Shown: positions 1 through 12,276 of the stretch, piece after piece
Position numbering within the stretch: the first letter of the stretch is position 1
How the letters are laid out: each line of letters starts with the position of its first letter
NCBI RefSeq assembly: GCF_004337985.1
Contig: NC_043743.1
Location: 580,236-644,235 of the forward strand
Origin: Pyricularia pennisetigena
Lineage: Eukaryota; Ascomycota; Sordariomycetes; Magnaporthales; Pyriculariaceae
Reading direction: 5' to 3'
Length of the DNA stretch: 64,000 nucleotides
The notes under the pieces: generated by a model
Databases searched by the model: none
Told to the model about the DNA's origin: nothing
The model's input: the letters and a program-made list of their open reading frames with translations, nothing else
Position numbers and translations under genes: made by a program

Positions 1-3000
1 GACATTGAGATATCCAGGAGCCGTAGGCAGACCGGGAATAGTCTGAATGTCAGCAGCGAGAGCGTACCTGCAACAGAAACACGGAACCACGTTAGTAAAC
101 AGCTCTTCAAACCACCGACCAACCGTCATAGTATGTAAACCAGAGAAAACTCACAGGTAACCAGCTCCGGCCGCCATCCTAACATCCCTGATAGGTACCG
201 TGAAGCCCGTGGGTGCACCCTTGAGCTCCGGGTCGTGCGACACCGAGTACTGAGTCTTGGCAATGCAAATCGGCAGGTTGCCGAATCCTTGGCGCGTGTA
301 AGTCTCGACCTTCTTCTGGGCGAGCTCTGAGAACTCCACAGCGGCCGCGCCGTACATGTCCTTGGCAATCTTCTCAATACGCTCCTGGACGGTTCCTTCC
401 AAGCTGTACAGAAGCTTAAAATCGGGCTTGGGAAGTTCGGAGGCTGCAATGACAGCCTGAGCGAGATCGATCGCTCCCTTGCCACCATGGGCCCAGTGAT
501 CAGAGAGCACAGCGTCGACGGCGCCTGCCGCTAGTGACTCTTCCCGCACGGCGGCGACCTCGGCGTCCGTGTCAGTCGCGAACTTGTTGATAGCCACGAC
601 TACAGGCACGCCGTACTGCTTTGCGTTCTCGATCTGCTTGCGCAGGTTCGTGCAGCCGGCCCTCAGCGTCTCAACATTTTCCTCCTTGTAGACAGGGCTG
701 AGCGGGGCGCCAGGGGTGATCGGCGGTCCGCCGCCGTGGACCTTGATCGCGCGCACGGTGGCGACGATGACGACGACGTCGGGAACAAGACCTGAAGTGC
801 GGCACTTGATGTTGAAGAAGCGTTCGCCTCCCATGGTGAAGTCGAAACCGGCTTCAGTTATGACAAAGCCAGTGTTGGCCGAGTGGTCCTCGTCAGGTTC
901 GGTACCAGCCAGCTTGAGGGCGATCTTGTCGGCAATAATCGAGCTGTTACCAATGCTGATGTTGGCAAAGGGGCCGGCGTGGACAAAGACGGGGGTGCCC
1001 TCAAGGGTCTGCATCAGGTTGGGCTTGATGGCATCGCGCATCAATGCCGTCAAGGCTCCACCGGCACCGATGTCGTCGCATGTGATGGGGTCTCCGCTAC
1101 GCGATGTGGCAACAACCATGCTGCCCAGGCGCTCCCGCATGTCTGCCAAGCTAGTGCTCAGCGCCAATATAGCCATACACTCGCTGGCCACCGAGATATC
1201 AAAGCCGGTTTCACGAGTCTGACCCTTCTCAGTAGGTGCAGTGCCAATGGTGATTCCACGCAGGTGACGGTCATTGACGTCCAACACACGCCTCCAGGTA
1301 ATCGTGTCCGGGTCGATGTCCAGTCTCACGAAGCGGCTGATCTCTTCCTCTGTAAGCTCTGCCGGGTCGGTCTTTGTAATTCCAAGCTTCTTCAAGCGAC
1401 GGAACATAATGGGAGCAAACTCTCTCTTTCCGTTCTTCATCGGAACCAGACGCTTGAAGAGGCTGGCGTCCTTGGAGGTGTTCTCGTGGAAAATTCGCGT
1501 ATCAATGGCAGCAGCAAGAAGGTTGTTTGCGGCAGTAATGGCGTGGATGTCACCGGTGAGATGGAGGTTAAACTCGTCCATGGGAATGACCTGGCTGTAG
1601 CCACCACCGGCAGCACCACCCTTGATGCCGAAAGTCGGGCCTTGACTGGGTTGCCTGACGTTGGCAAAAGTTGAACGTCCCAAGTGACCACCAAGGGCCT
1701 GAGCGAGACCCATGGTCGTCGTCGACTTCCCTTCTCCCAACGGGGTAGGGGTGATACCAGTCACAACAACATAGCGACCGTCGCGACGATGCTTGAGGCG
1801 GTCGAGCAGACTGAGGTCAACTTTGGCCTTGTAGGCACCGTAAGGCTCCAGCTCAGAGGCGCCGATGCCAATCTCCTCAGCAACGCGGACAATCTGCTTG
1901 GGGACCTGTGCCCTGGAGATGGCAATGTCCGAGGGTACGGGGTCAAGCAGCTTGAGCGGCAACGGCACCATCTTACGGTTCTTCTGACGCTGCGTGTGCA
2001 TGGTTGCCGAGTCGACAACGTTCTGTAGCAGCATGGCCACGGTCATGGGTCCGACGCCGCCGGGCACAGGCGTGATGTAAGATGCTACCTTAGAGGCAGA
2101 TTCGTAGTCGACGTCACCAACAAGACGTTGGCCAGACTTCTTGGAGGCATCAGGAACGTAGTTTGTGCCGACGTCAATGACTATGGCGCCCGGCTTGAGC
2201 CACTCCCCCTTGACAAAGCCAGGCTTGCCGATGGCAGCAACAACAATGTCAGCAGCCTTCAGGTGGTCTTGGAGGCCAACGGTCCTGGAGTGGCAGACGG
2301 TGACGGTGGCATCGGCGTTCTTGAGCAGGTAGCTCACAGGACTGCCGACAATGTCACTACGACCAAGAACAACTGCATTCTTTCCCTTCAGGTCCACACC
2401 CGTCTCCTGGAGCAGGACCATGATGCCCTTGGGAGTGCATGGGATGAAGTAAGGGTGGCCGCCCTTCTTGGCCAGCTCGCCAATATTTGTCGCACCAAAG
2501 CCATCGACGTCCTTCTCGTCAGCCACAGCCGAAGTGATGGCGTACTCATCAAGATGCTTTGGCAATGGGAGCTGAACAAGGACGCCGTGAATCTTGGGGT
2601 CGTTGTTAATACGGTGCAACTGGTTGAGCAGCTCAGCCTCCGAGATGGTCTCGGGGTAGTGGAGCAGTTCACATTGAATTCCAGCCTAGGGAAAATGTTA
2701 GCAGGGTCGCGCATACCGCGGCAACAGAATGCGGGGTTCTCTACCTCTTCGGCGGCCTTGAGTTTCATGCGAACATAGGTGGCTGCAGACAAGGTAAGTG
2801 GGAGAGTGGTTAGTCATCCAGACATTGATCATGGTAGGTTTTGATCATGACATATGCTCCTCGTTTGGATCAGGAATCGGGGACAGTTCTTACCAGAATC
2901 AGATCTATCACCAACTAGTAGCCAAGTCAGAGTGTTAGTTACATTACATGCAAGCCAAAAAAAATAAGGTCCAGATAAGAACAAAGAGGAAAAGAAAAAA

Positions 3001-3541
3001 AAAAAGCTAAGTTACCTTGAATAATGTTAAGACACGGCTTATAGTGGGGGTTCACGGCCTGCTTCTCATCGATTTCGGCGTGAAGCCTCTCCCTTATTTT
3101 CTTGGCAATAGCCATTCCGTCAATCTTGATGGCGGCCATCTCGCTGCTGGGTTTCGAACTGCTAGTCGCAAAGTCCCTCTGCTGCGAAAGATGCCTTCTG
3201 GAACTAGAACCAGTCCTTGGCAGGTGTAGGTGATGGCGAGAGACCAGAGGATTTTGTGGCCCTCGAAGGGTGGCACGTGGATCTGGGGAACAGGTTAAGA
3301 TGGGCAGGCGGTATCGGCCAGGGTGGGTAGCCGCGGTGGCAGCTGCAGGTTCTGTCTGGAGTCTTATCGCAGATGAGTCGTTGGACGATGACTGCAGATT
3401 AAGCGTGTGGCGCGCAGCAGCAAGGCCAGGAATAGAAGAAAACCTTGCCAAACTCGTGCTCCTCGAGCTGGGATGCAAACTCGTGGTACGGGAACACCTG
3501 CGCATGGTTGAAGCTAGTCTAAGTTTTCCATCGGCTATCAT
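1..3541 (-). CDS. ADE3: C1-tetrahydrofolate synthase, trifunctional (C-terminal end beyond window)
   Basis: Interconverts one-carbon units on tetrahydrofolate: methylene-THF dehydrogenase, methenyl-THF cyclohydrolase and formyl-THF synthetase, supplying purine and thymidylate synthesis. Exons on the minus strand are 3541-3016, 2914-2894, 2782-2745, 2685-155 and 67 to beyond base 1; all phases close. Visible motifs are the catalytic [18 protein letters not shown] (NADP site), PGGVGPMT, the synthetase P-loop GEGKSTTT and [12 protein letters not shown]. From the first ATG at least 1061 residues are encoded; from the ATG at 3139 it is 927, close to the usual 935-946, so only about 10-20 residues are missing. 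The first 134 residues are rich in Arg and Ser and look like a mitochondrial presequence; the second ATG (3505) starts an acid-free, Arg-rich stretch. An in-frame TAA lies just upstream of 3541. The family call is very secure; the compartment is inferred. Confidence 0.96.
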
Positions 3542-4801
3542 TTTTGCGGGTTAAGAATGAGTCTGGGCAAGTTTGCCGCCTGATTCTTTTTTAATTTGTT
3601 GTCGACAGCGGTCGCTTGTTGTCCGATGGACGCCCGATGGCGTTTCTCTTTTTTTCTTTTCTCTTGAATGATGATATGACAAACAAAATTGTGACTCAAA
3701 CAGTGGAGCGTATTGATAGAAGGGACTTCACCAGGATATCCCTTTGCGATACGATACTAGTGAATAAAATAAAAAACTAAGAAAAAGTATGCAGTCTATA
3801 ATGGTGAATGCCAAAGAGACTCTTAAGCTCTGCTAGTCTGATATGCTATCAAGAGTCTTAGAAATCCGAGCCAAGCGACAGTCCTTTTTCTACATGTTGA
3901 TGGGGGCGCGACCATTCTCTCTTTAAAGCCCAGGACACTACATGGAGCCACAATGTCGCGATTCAAGATCGCAACATCACGCCGGTTCCAGTCAATTGAT
4001 ATGTCGACTGTAACATCGTTTGAAACTTTGCAATTTTCTGTTCGCACTCCAACTGGGCAAAGTCCCCACCGCGCGTCCGTCGGGTTTGCGGTGTGTCGAA
4101 ACATTGCCAAGCAAGGAAAGATAATGAGCCAAACATCGATATTTCACTGCGAGCTTGACCCTGTTGTCAGGTTGGTTGCTGCACGTCTGCAGACTGTCAT
4201 ATGTCGTAAAGATGCAGGTTTAGCCTAACCAAGTGTTTCCAGCTTGTCATTCATTGACGGTCGCACAGGGAATTGGTAGCAGTGCACTGTAACGAGTAGG
4301 GTTCTCAAGTTCCGGTGGGGCAGTTGAATAGTTAGTTGCCTTTGCCTAAGATTTGGGTCTGTATGAATATCGTTTCGGTCATGGTGCTGCAGGTTCGAAA
4401 CGTACCTCGTCTGCCAGGTACTCAAATGCCAGCCGCCTGAGGCTTGCCAGGTACGGTGCCCAAAGGCGGTGACTCAAAAATTGCTGACTGGTCCCTAAGC
4501 GCACAAGTGAGGGGCGCGGAGCTGTCAGTGTCATTTTTGGGCCAAAAGTTGCCCCTCCCAAAACCTCCAAGTGACATAGCAGCAAAAAAAACATGCAGCG
4601 CACAACACAATCGCCCTTATCAAAAAATTGTTCCACATCCCGCGAACAAGGGCCAGACCAACACCACCAACCATCGCGATTACTATTTTACGATTCAACG
4701 CCAAACGACTGAACCTCCACCTTGCCGTTGACCATTCGCGATACCCCAGACTCTTGATCTCAACTGCAACAATCAAGAGACCTCAAACAAAACCAGCCAC
4801 G
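3542..4801. other. Divergent intergenic region, C1-THF synthase / eIF3i
   Basis: This holds the promoters and leaders of two divergently transcribed genes. It has T-rich and A-rich stretches but no convincing coding frame or RNA gene. Short open frames here start at poor contexts and lack coding character. Confidence 0.6.
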
Positions 4802-6210
4802 ATGAGACCCATCCTTCTTTCGGGCCACGAAAGGGCCCTGACCCAAGTCAAGTGCGCATCCTCCATCTAGGCCCCATCGCACCACATCACATGATGCTGC
4901 CCATCTACGTGCCGTGCTATGCATACCATGGGCGCGTCCCATCGTCTCCCATCCTTCAACCTACCCATCATGCTGACCATCTCGTGCGCGTCATCCACAG
5001 ATTCAACCCCGATGGCGACCTCATCTTCTCGGTAGCCAAGGACCAGCACATCTGCGTCTGGTTCGCACACAATGGCGAGCGCCTGGGTACCTACCACGGC
5101 CACCAGGGTGCCATCTGGACCGTCGACTGCGATCCGACCAGCACCATAATCGCCACTGGTTCCGCCGACAACACCATCAAGCTGTGGGAGATCAAGACGG
5201 GCCGCTGCCTCCACACCTGGGAGTTCCCTACCGCCGTCAAGAGGGTTGAGTTCAGCCCCGACGGCACCAGGCTGCTCGGTGTCACCGAGAAGCGCATGGG
5301 TCACCTCGGCACCATTGTCGTCCTCGACATCAAGCTTGACGTCAACGCAGAGCAGAACCCCGAGAGGGCCATGACCATCGTCTGTGATGAGAGCAAGGCC
5401 ACTGTTGCTGGATGGAGCTATCTTGCCAAGTACATCATTGCCGGTCACGAGGACGGCTCAGTCTCGCAATACGACGCCAAGGTGAGTTTTCGGTGCTTTC
5501 GATGGAAACAGGGTGCTTTTTATGCCTTATGAGACCCCCGATATCTCTAGTCGCTGGCAGCTGGGCAAAGAAATCCTCTTAGGAAAGTTCTAACCATCGC
5601 AAAACACAAACAGAACGGAGACCAACTTCACTCAGTTCAGATCCATGACATGGGCTGTGAGATCAGGGACCTTCAGTGGTCGCAGGATCGCACGTACTTC
5701 ATCACGGCCTCCAAGGACAAGACTGCTAAGCTCGTCACTGCCCGGGACCTCGAGGTTCTCAAGACCTACGCCGCGGATACACCGCTGAACAGCGCCGTCA
5801 TCACTCCCAAGAAGGACTATGTCATCCTCGGTGGTGGTCAGGCCGCTATGGACGTTACCACCACCTCGGCTCGCCAGGGCAAGTTCGAGGCTAGGTTCTA
5901 CCACAAGATCTTTGAGGACGAGATCGGGCGCGTCAGGGGTCACTTCGGTCCTTTGGTAAGATTGCTCTTCACTTACTTTGAACAAGAACGAAAATAACTG
6001 TGGCACACGGTTTGTAACAAGAATTTGTTACTGATATGAAATCCTCCTCGCAAATAGAACTACGTCGCTGCCGAGCCAAACGGCAAGGGTTACGCCTCTG
6101 GTGGTGAGGACGGTTACGTCCGCGTACACCAGTTCGACAAGGGTTATTATGACTTTATGTACGAGGTTGAAAGGGAAAGGAAGAACAAGCTGGAGCAGGC
6201 ACAGCAATAA
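4802..6210 (+). CDS. TIF34: Eukaryotic translation initiation factor 3 subunit I (WD40)
   Basis: A seven-bladed WD40 propeller of the eIF3 complex, which joins mRNA and initiator tRNA to the 40S subunit in the cytosol. Exons are 4802-4851, 5001-5481, 5614-5955 and 6058-6210, giving 341 residues (human eIF3i has 325). The start [17 protein letters not shown] matches the conserved N-terminus of the family. Repeats seen include [22 protein letters not shown], the eIF3i-specific [13 protein letters not shown], and the last blade [14 protein letters not shown]. The C-terminus is an extra basic helix, [13 protein letters not shown]. The first intron uses the less common donor GTGCGC; its sequence happens to be open in the frame of exon 2, so a retained intron would not stop at once in that frame. 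The gene is convergent with the ISWI gene. Confidence 0.97.
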
Positions 6211-7046
6211 GCCACCAGAGAACAAGAAAGAATATCAACGAATTTTTTTTTTCTATCTTGGTTTTTTTGATTTCCGCAATGGTTTTATAACGGAAGGCAA
6301 AAAAAGGCGCCTGGAGTGGGCGGTCCAGCTCGCAGTTTGTTTTTTTATTTCTTTTTATTTTCTTTACGGTTTTGGTCATTACTACTTGTTTTTGTTCATT
6401 TTTTTTTGGTTCATAACTTTGTTCACCTAAGGGGGCATCACACAGCGTTTTCTTGGTAAATATTTTCCTTTTTTCTTTCTTCTTTTCTAGCTGGGAGGGC
6501 AAACGAAGGGGAAAGACAAGGGCTTTTAATCAACTGGCGTTTTTCATGACCACAAAGAAAAAGAAAGAGAAAAAAAAAGAGGCCAAAAAAGTTGCATTAC
6601 TCACAAAAAATCAGTCGGGAAAAAGGTTCGGTAGTGCTTAGCGGCAATCACGATGATGGTATGCTTCACAAAAGAAAAGAAAAACGAGATTTCCTCCAGC
6701 TCTCTGTCTTTTACTACCCCCAAAGGTCTACACGCACATGTGCCCATTATACTATCGTATTTCTCGCACAATCAATGGATACCTAGTATCCTTTCTCCTC
6801 CCAAGGACGTCGTGTCCTTTTCATCTTGTCCCCAAAGTCGGAGCGAAAACCAGCAAAGTACACAAAAGTTGGAAAAAGTTGAAAAAGAACTACCTACACC
6901 TGGACCAAGCTTGTCTATGTCGTCAAAACCCCCGAAAACGCCGCATATCTCTTTTTTTGTTTTGTGATGCCCATCAAAGAGTTCCAAATAGATACGTAAA
7001 AGGATACGAGTAATTACTGAAGAAAACGCAAATATATCGGCGTAGT
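6211..7046. other. Convergent 3' region, eIF3i / ISWI
   Basis: Downstream regions of two convergent genes. Many T and A runs (for example around 6242-6251 and 6566-6579) are consistent with 3' UTR and poly(A) signals. No further gene is seen. Confidence 0.6.
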
Positions 7047-10000
7047 TTATTTCTTCTTGCCCTTGGCCTTGCTTTTGGCCGAAGGCGCAGGGGATGTGTT
7101 GGAGTTGACGCTTGATGCCCTTGACGGAGCTGCCGAGTTGGTTTTGCTTGCTGTGGTTGACTTGACATTGTCCAGTGTCTTGTTCTGTGATTCAAGCCAC
7201 GTTAGCACATATTCCCTCGGGGGCCTGCAACATATTTGCAAAGAGTACGTACCTTAACCCCGTTCTTGGCCTTCTTCTTAGGAGGTGCCATTCCCAGGAT
7301 ACTGTCCTCGTCGTTCTCCTCGTCGTCAACATCACGCTTGGCACGGCCATTCGCGGTTCCGTTGGCGCCCTTGGTCGTGTTCATGTCGTCAAACTCCTTA
7401 ACAATGGTAGTGAGCAGAGTGGTCGCGCGACGGCTAAGCTCGGTTGGGGTGCGGCTCAAAAAGAACCAGTCAAAGCGGAACAGTGGGCTATCGCGGATCT
7501 CGTCCCGTATGGTCTCAAAGATGCCGTCGGAGTCGATGCCATGTTTGTCCAGTTGAACAAGCAGGAATCGATCCTCTTCTTCGGTGTACACCTTTTTATT
7601 GGTTGTCGACACCGAGTAGTTGATCTTGAGCTGCTGCAACGGTACACGGTACTGCGACATCTTCTTGCGCAGCATCTTGCGTTGATGCTCAATCTTGCGC
7701 AGCTTCTCTTCGCCATCCTCGATCGTCTTGATGTATTTGTGATAATCGGCAATTTCGGTGTAGCGCTGCCAAAAGACCTTGGAGTAGGCCTTGATTTCTG
7801 CAGCCGTCTTGCCCGCCACTTCGGTAGCGATGCCCTCAAAATCGTTCCGCCCAAACTTGTGGCAACCATTGACGAACTGCTGGAAGTCCCTGCGGTTCCA
7901 TTCCGAAAATCCTTGTTCCGAAAGCTCCTGTTTCCGCTGCTGTTCCTCCTCGGTGAGTGGCGTGGCGTTGTCAATTTCTTGCTGATCAAGAGCCTGCTCA
8001 GCCTCCCGGTCCGAGAGGGTAGCATCATCGCCGTCGGGCAGAGGCACCTTGTAGCCGATCTCCTTGCGGTAGAATGCAGTCTCTCGATCCTGCAGGTCGC
8101 GGAGCTCTGGTGGGAAGAACTGATAATCTTGGATGTGGACCTGCTTCGGAGGACGAGGGGCTTTGGGCTTGACCTCTTTAGGCTGCCCTGTGTGGCCGTA
8201 GATAGCCTGGCGGTAATACTTATCTACTGAGTAGGTCTGCTCCTTGCGCTCTCGCTTGGCTGGATTGATCCAGTTGGCCCCTATATCCTTGCTCTTGTTC
8301 ACCAGGGCGAAGTTCTCGCCATTCCAGTCGTAGGCAGACTCGGACGAGAACTTCTGCAGGTCATCGATACCGAGCTTCTCGTAACGAGCGTTCAGCTCGC
8401 GGGTGCGGCTTTCGCCGGAAGCAAGCATGGCTTCAATGTCGTCATCTTGAATATCATCGGCAGACTTGACCACATCGCCGTCTGAATCCTTGTTGAAAAC
8501 GTTGGCCGCACCGTGCTGAATCATCGACAGCAGCTCGTCTTTGTTCGCCGCTGCTTTGGCAGCAACTTGAGCTCTGCCTTGTTGGATAACCAACCTATCC
8601 AGATGCAGCTTTTGCGCAGCACGCTCCAAGACCTTTTCTTCGATGGTGTTGTCCACCAGGAATCGATATACGTAGACTTGCTTCGTTTGACCGATACGGT
8701 GAGCTCGATCCATAGCTTGCAAGTCGGCCTGGGGATTCCAATCGCTGTCGAACAGAATGACAATATCTGCAGTAGTCAGGTTGATTCCCAAACCACCGGC
8801 ACGAGTAGTGAGAAGGAAGACAAACTTGTCCGAGCCGGGCTTGTTGTACTCGTCGATGGCAGCAATTCGGTCCTCGTGGGCGGTACCTCCATCGATACGG
8901 CTATACTTGTACTCTCTGAAAACACAGTAGTCCTCCAATATGTCTAACACACGGCTCATTTGGGAGAAGATGAGTACACGGCTTCCTTGAGCCTGTAGAC
9001 GCTTCAACAGCTTGTCCAGAACCACCATTTTACCCGAGTTGTAGATCAGGTGCTCATCGGTGGTATACGGCGGGCCAGGCTCAGCACCCTCGAACAGGTA
9101 GGGATGGTTGCAGCACTTCCGCAGCTGCATGACGATATTGAGAAGCCTAGTCTTGGACTCGCGCTTGCCATTGGCGCCGTTGACTGCGTCAATGTCCTTC
9201 TCTAAAATCTTTTGGTACCATGTGCGTTGCATCTCGGTCATCTTGAGATACAGGTTGACTTCCTTCTTGGGCAACAGGCTCTTCTCCACATCGGCCTTGA
9301 CGCGACGCAGTAGGAAAGGTCGCAGGACACGGTGTAGTTGCTGAACCACTGTGTCCGAGTCTTGCCCTTCACCCGAGAACCACTGGTCGAAGGCCTCGGA
9401 GTCTCCAAACACATCAGGTAGAAGAAAGTTGAGCAAAGCCCAAAGCTCGTGGATGTTGTTCTGCAGCGGGGTACCAGTGATCAGAAGACGGTTACGCGAG
9501 TTGAATAGCCTGATGACCTGAGCCAATGAAGACTCTTCGTTCTTGATGCGATGCGCTTCGTCAATTATGATGTACTCCCAGGCGAACTTCTTCAGGTGGC
9601 TCTTCTCGCGGAGGATCATCTCGTAACTGGTGATGCAGACGTCAAAACTCTCGTCGACAAGACGGTCGGCAATCAAGGCTGCACGCTCATCCTTAGCTCC
9701 CTGCAAAACAAGCACATTGACTTCGGGCGTCCACTTTTCAAACTCGCGCTTCCAGTTGTCTAGAGTGGACTTGGGTACTATGACCAGGTGAGGGCCCGTA
9801 ATGCCCATAATGTGCCGGAGATATCCCAGAAACGATATGGTTTGTAGCGTCTTGCCGAGACCCATCTCGTCGGCCAGAATACCCGAAATACCATTTTCGT
9901 GTAGTGAAATTAGCCAGTTAAGACCGGCAATCTGGTAGTCTCGCATGGTGCCCTGGATAAAGGGTGGGGACTCTCGAAAGACGGTTTCGGCCGACCCTCC

Positions 10001-10666
10001 ATGCTTCTCGTCCTTGAGCAGCTCTGCGTCTTCCTCGGCTTCTGTCCGGCGAACTCTACCGCTGGACGCGCCACCTTGGCGACTGGCTCCTTTCTTTGCC
10101 TTGGTTGCTTCCTGGTTTTGCGCATCGATCTTCTCCATGATGTTGCGGATGTTGGGATCGGGGTTGGTCTCGATGAAGTGACGGAAAAGGTCCGTCAGAC
10201 CCAAGAGATACCGGAACCGGCGCAGAGTATCATCCTCCTGTCAAAGCAGATGCTGTCAGTCAGCCACTGCGCATCCGAAGAGCTGTGCACATAGTCGAGA
10301 CAAGGCTTGCGGCATACCTTTGACTCGCCAAGGCGGTCATGTTTCCTGCCAAATATACTCCTGCGAAGCTGGTTTGCTTCTGTGCGACGCTTGCGACCGT
10401 CTACCGTCAAGTCTCCAGCGACGCTACTTGCTGTTGTGTTTGGGTTGGTGTCTGAATCTGTATAGTCGGGGGTCTCGTCCACTTCCTATAATCGTCCATT
10501 CGTTGCGAATCCGTCAGTAGCATGCTCCTGTCGACTGCCGAGCTTGGTTTGTAAACAGATGGTTTGCGCTCACCATTGCATCGCCCCCGCGTGTTGCGCT
10601 CTCAGGCGCGGCGTCCACCATTGACGCGTCGGTATCGGCGGCGCTGGCCCGCGAGGCTCGAGGCAT
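7047..10666 (-). CDS. ISWI: ISWI-family chromatin-remodelling ATPase
   Basis: An SNF2 ATPase that slides and spaces nucleosomes. Exons are 10666-10574, 10485-10318, 10237-7253 and 7184-7047, giving 1127 residues (yeast Isw1 and Isw2 have 1129 and 1120). Order of domains: acidic N-terminus, SNF2 helicase lobe 1 with ADEMGLGKT near residue 213 and DEAH near 313, lobe 2 with [11 protein letters not shown] and [16 protein letters not shown] (around [15 protein letters not shown]), SANT ([21 protein letters not shown]) and SLIDE ([17 protein letters not shown]), then a Lys/Ser-rich tail ending GKKK. The start is the first ATG of a 31-codon exon and the exon phases close. Whether it is the Isw1 or Isw2 orthologue cannot be settled here. 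Long plus-strand open frames inside it are antisense shadows. Confidence 0.97.
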
Positions 10667-12276
10667 TGTGTTGATATTTGATTTCCCCAGTAAGTACCAT
10701 TCACTTACACGCGCCTGGGACGCGCCTTTTCGCTCCTGTCAATGGCTTTGGAAATCCTGAGATGTCTGATTTCTTGTTGTACGACACCCTGATTTTATCT
10801 TTGTAGAGCACTGTCGTGTAGGAACGGGAACTGTTGCTGCGAATGTCGAAAAGCGGGATGGGGGGAGAAAGTTCGCAAGACGTGAAGTAGAGCAAGGTGA
10901 GGTACCCAAAATTCCACCTTACGCGTCCCAATCCGGTTTAGCGCGGCACGAAAGAGAAGAGGGAGGTATCACGTGAGCGCGACGCGATTTCTCATGCAAG
11001 CATTTTATCGCAGCAAAGCTCCCAGACACCAGTGAAATTCAGAACAATCAAGGGTCTGCCGTTACTTTGCCAGAAACATTTACTTTTTTCACCGTTGAGT
11101 TATCCGCCACAGCTCTCCCTCGCCCCCTCTGACTTCAGGATGAATTGAACATTCGGATTGTGTTATGCCCTCTTCTTTGCTTGATGTGGATACAATCGAG
11201 TGACTACAGTACAAGTAGACCGGTACTCAGGGATGCCTGTCTAGGTAGATACCCGAGCTTGCCAAGCATGTAAATAATATTGAGAACGGTTTCGTACCAC
11301 TTTTTAGCTAATGATGCTAGATGGTTTATCCCTGATCTTCATCAAAACAGCCAGCCTCAACTCAAGTGGCTGACGGCACAGAAAAGACGAATAGTAGCCT
11401 AGTCTGGTAGCCAGTAGTTGCAAAGCGTGGGGAACACACCAACCGTTGGCAGATACCGAGTAGGTATGGATCAAGCAACGACATCAATGCTACATACTGT
11501 AAGGTCCCGCATAGATAGCTAATATAGAAATAGCCGCATCAAATTCCCCATGAATGATACTACAAGACCCTTTGCGCATTTTTACAAGGGACCAAGGACA
11601 AGTAACCGTCAAATACCCCGAAAAACTTGATCATTTCATATATAATTACCTACCCTGGACTGAATGAACAACGGCTTCGACCCTGACCAACTACGCTTGG
11701 CCTAAACAGCTAAGCGTGATCCACCTGCCTAACCCATGTCCACAGGAGTCAGTCATGTGCATTGGCAATCGACATCATCCACCTGGTCGGCCGTCAGCTC
11801 CTTGAACGGAATGTTGCTTTTTCCATTGCCTTCGTTTGAACCTCTCCATCTTGCCCAATTCTCTCAAACCCGACACCTACAGAGACTATCAGAGCAGCGA
11901 CATCATTCATCACCATCTGTCTTGATTGCTCTGTAAATCTTTCTGTCTATCTCCCAGCACCCTTCTCGTCGACTCGGACCCGTCGTCTTCGACTCGCTTC
12001 TGTCTGCCCAGACCTACGTCGACCCGTGCTCCACTGTGGACCTTCTGCAAAGGCGGTAGAAAAAACCGACCTTATCACCACCCAACGTACCCCTCCCAGC
12101 TACAGCTGCAACGTACGCTGAATGACAAAGACCAGGTCTGCACTGTGAAAACAACTTGAGGAGATCGCAGTCTCTCACCGGACTGTTTATTCGCTTGTGT
12201 ATTAAGCTCCCCGAGATAAAGGAGCAACAAAAAGAAAGAAAAAGTAAACAACACACCACTTCAATCAAACGATCGA
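10667..12276. other. Divergent intergenic region, ISWI / HAPSTR1-like gene
   Basis: About 1.6 kb of promoter and leader sequence. The last 300 bases before 12277 are pyrimidine-rich and then A-rich, as in a fungal 5' UTR. One CACGTG lies near 10968. No gene is seen. Confidence 0.6.

Noticed and set aside
7175..8230. 351-codon plus-strand frame antisense to the ISWI gene
   Set aside because: It lies wholly within the ISWI coding exon, has no family resemblance, and reflects the codon bias of the real gene on the other strand.
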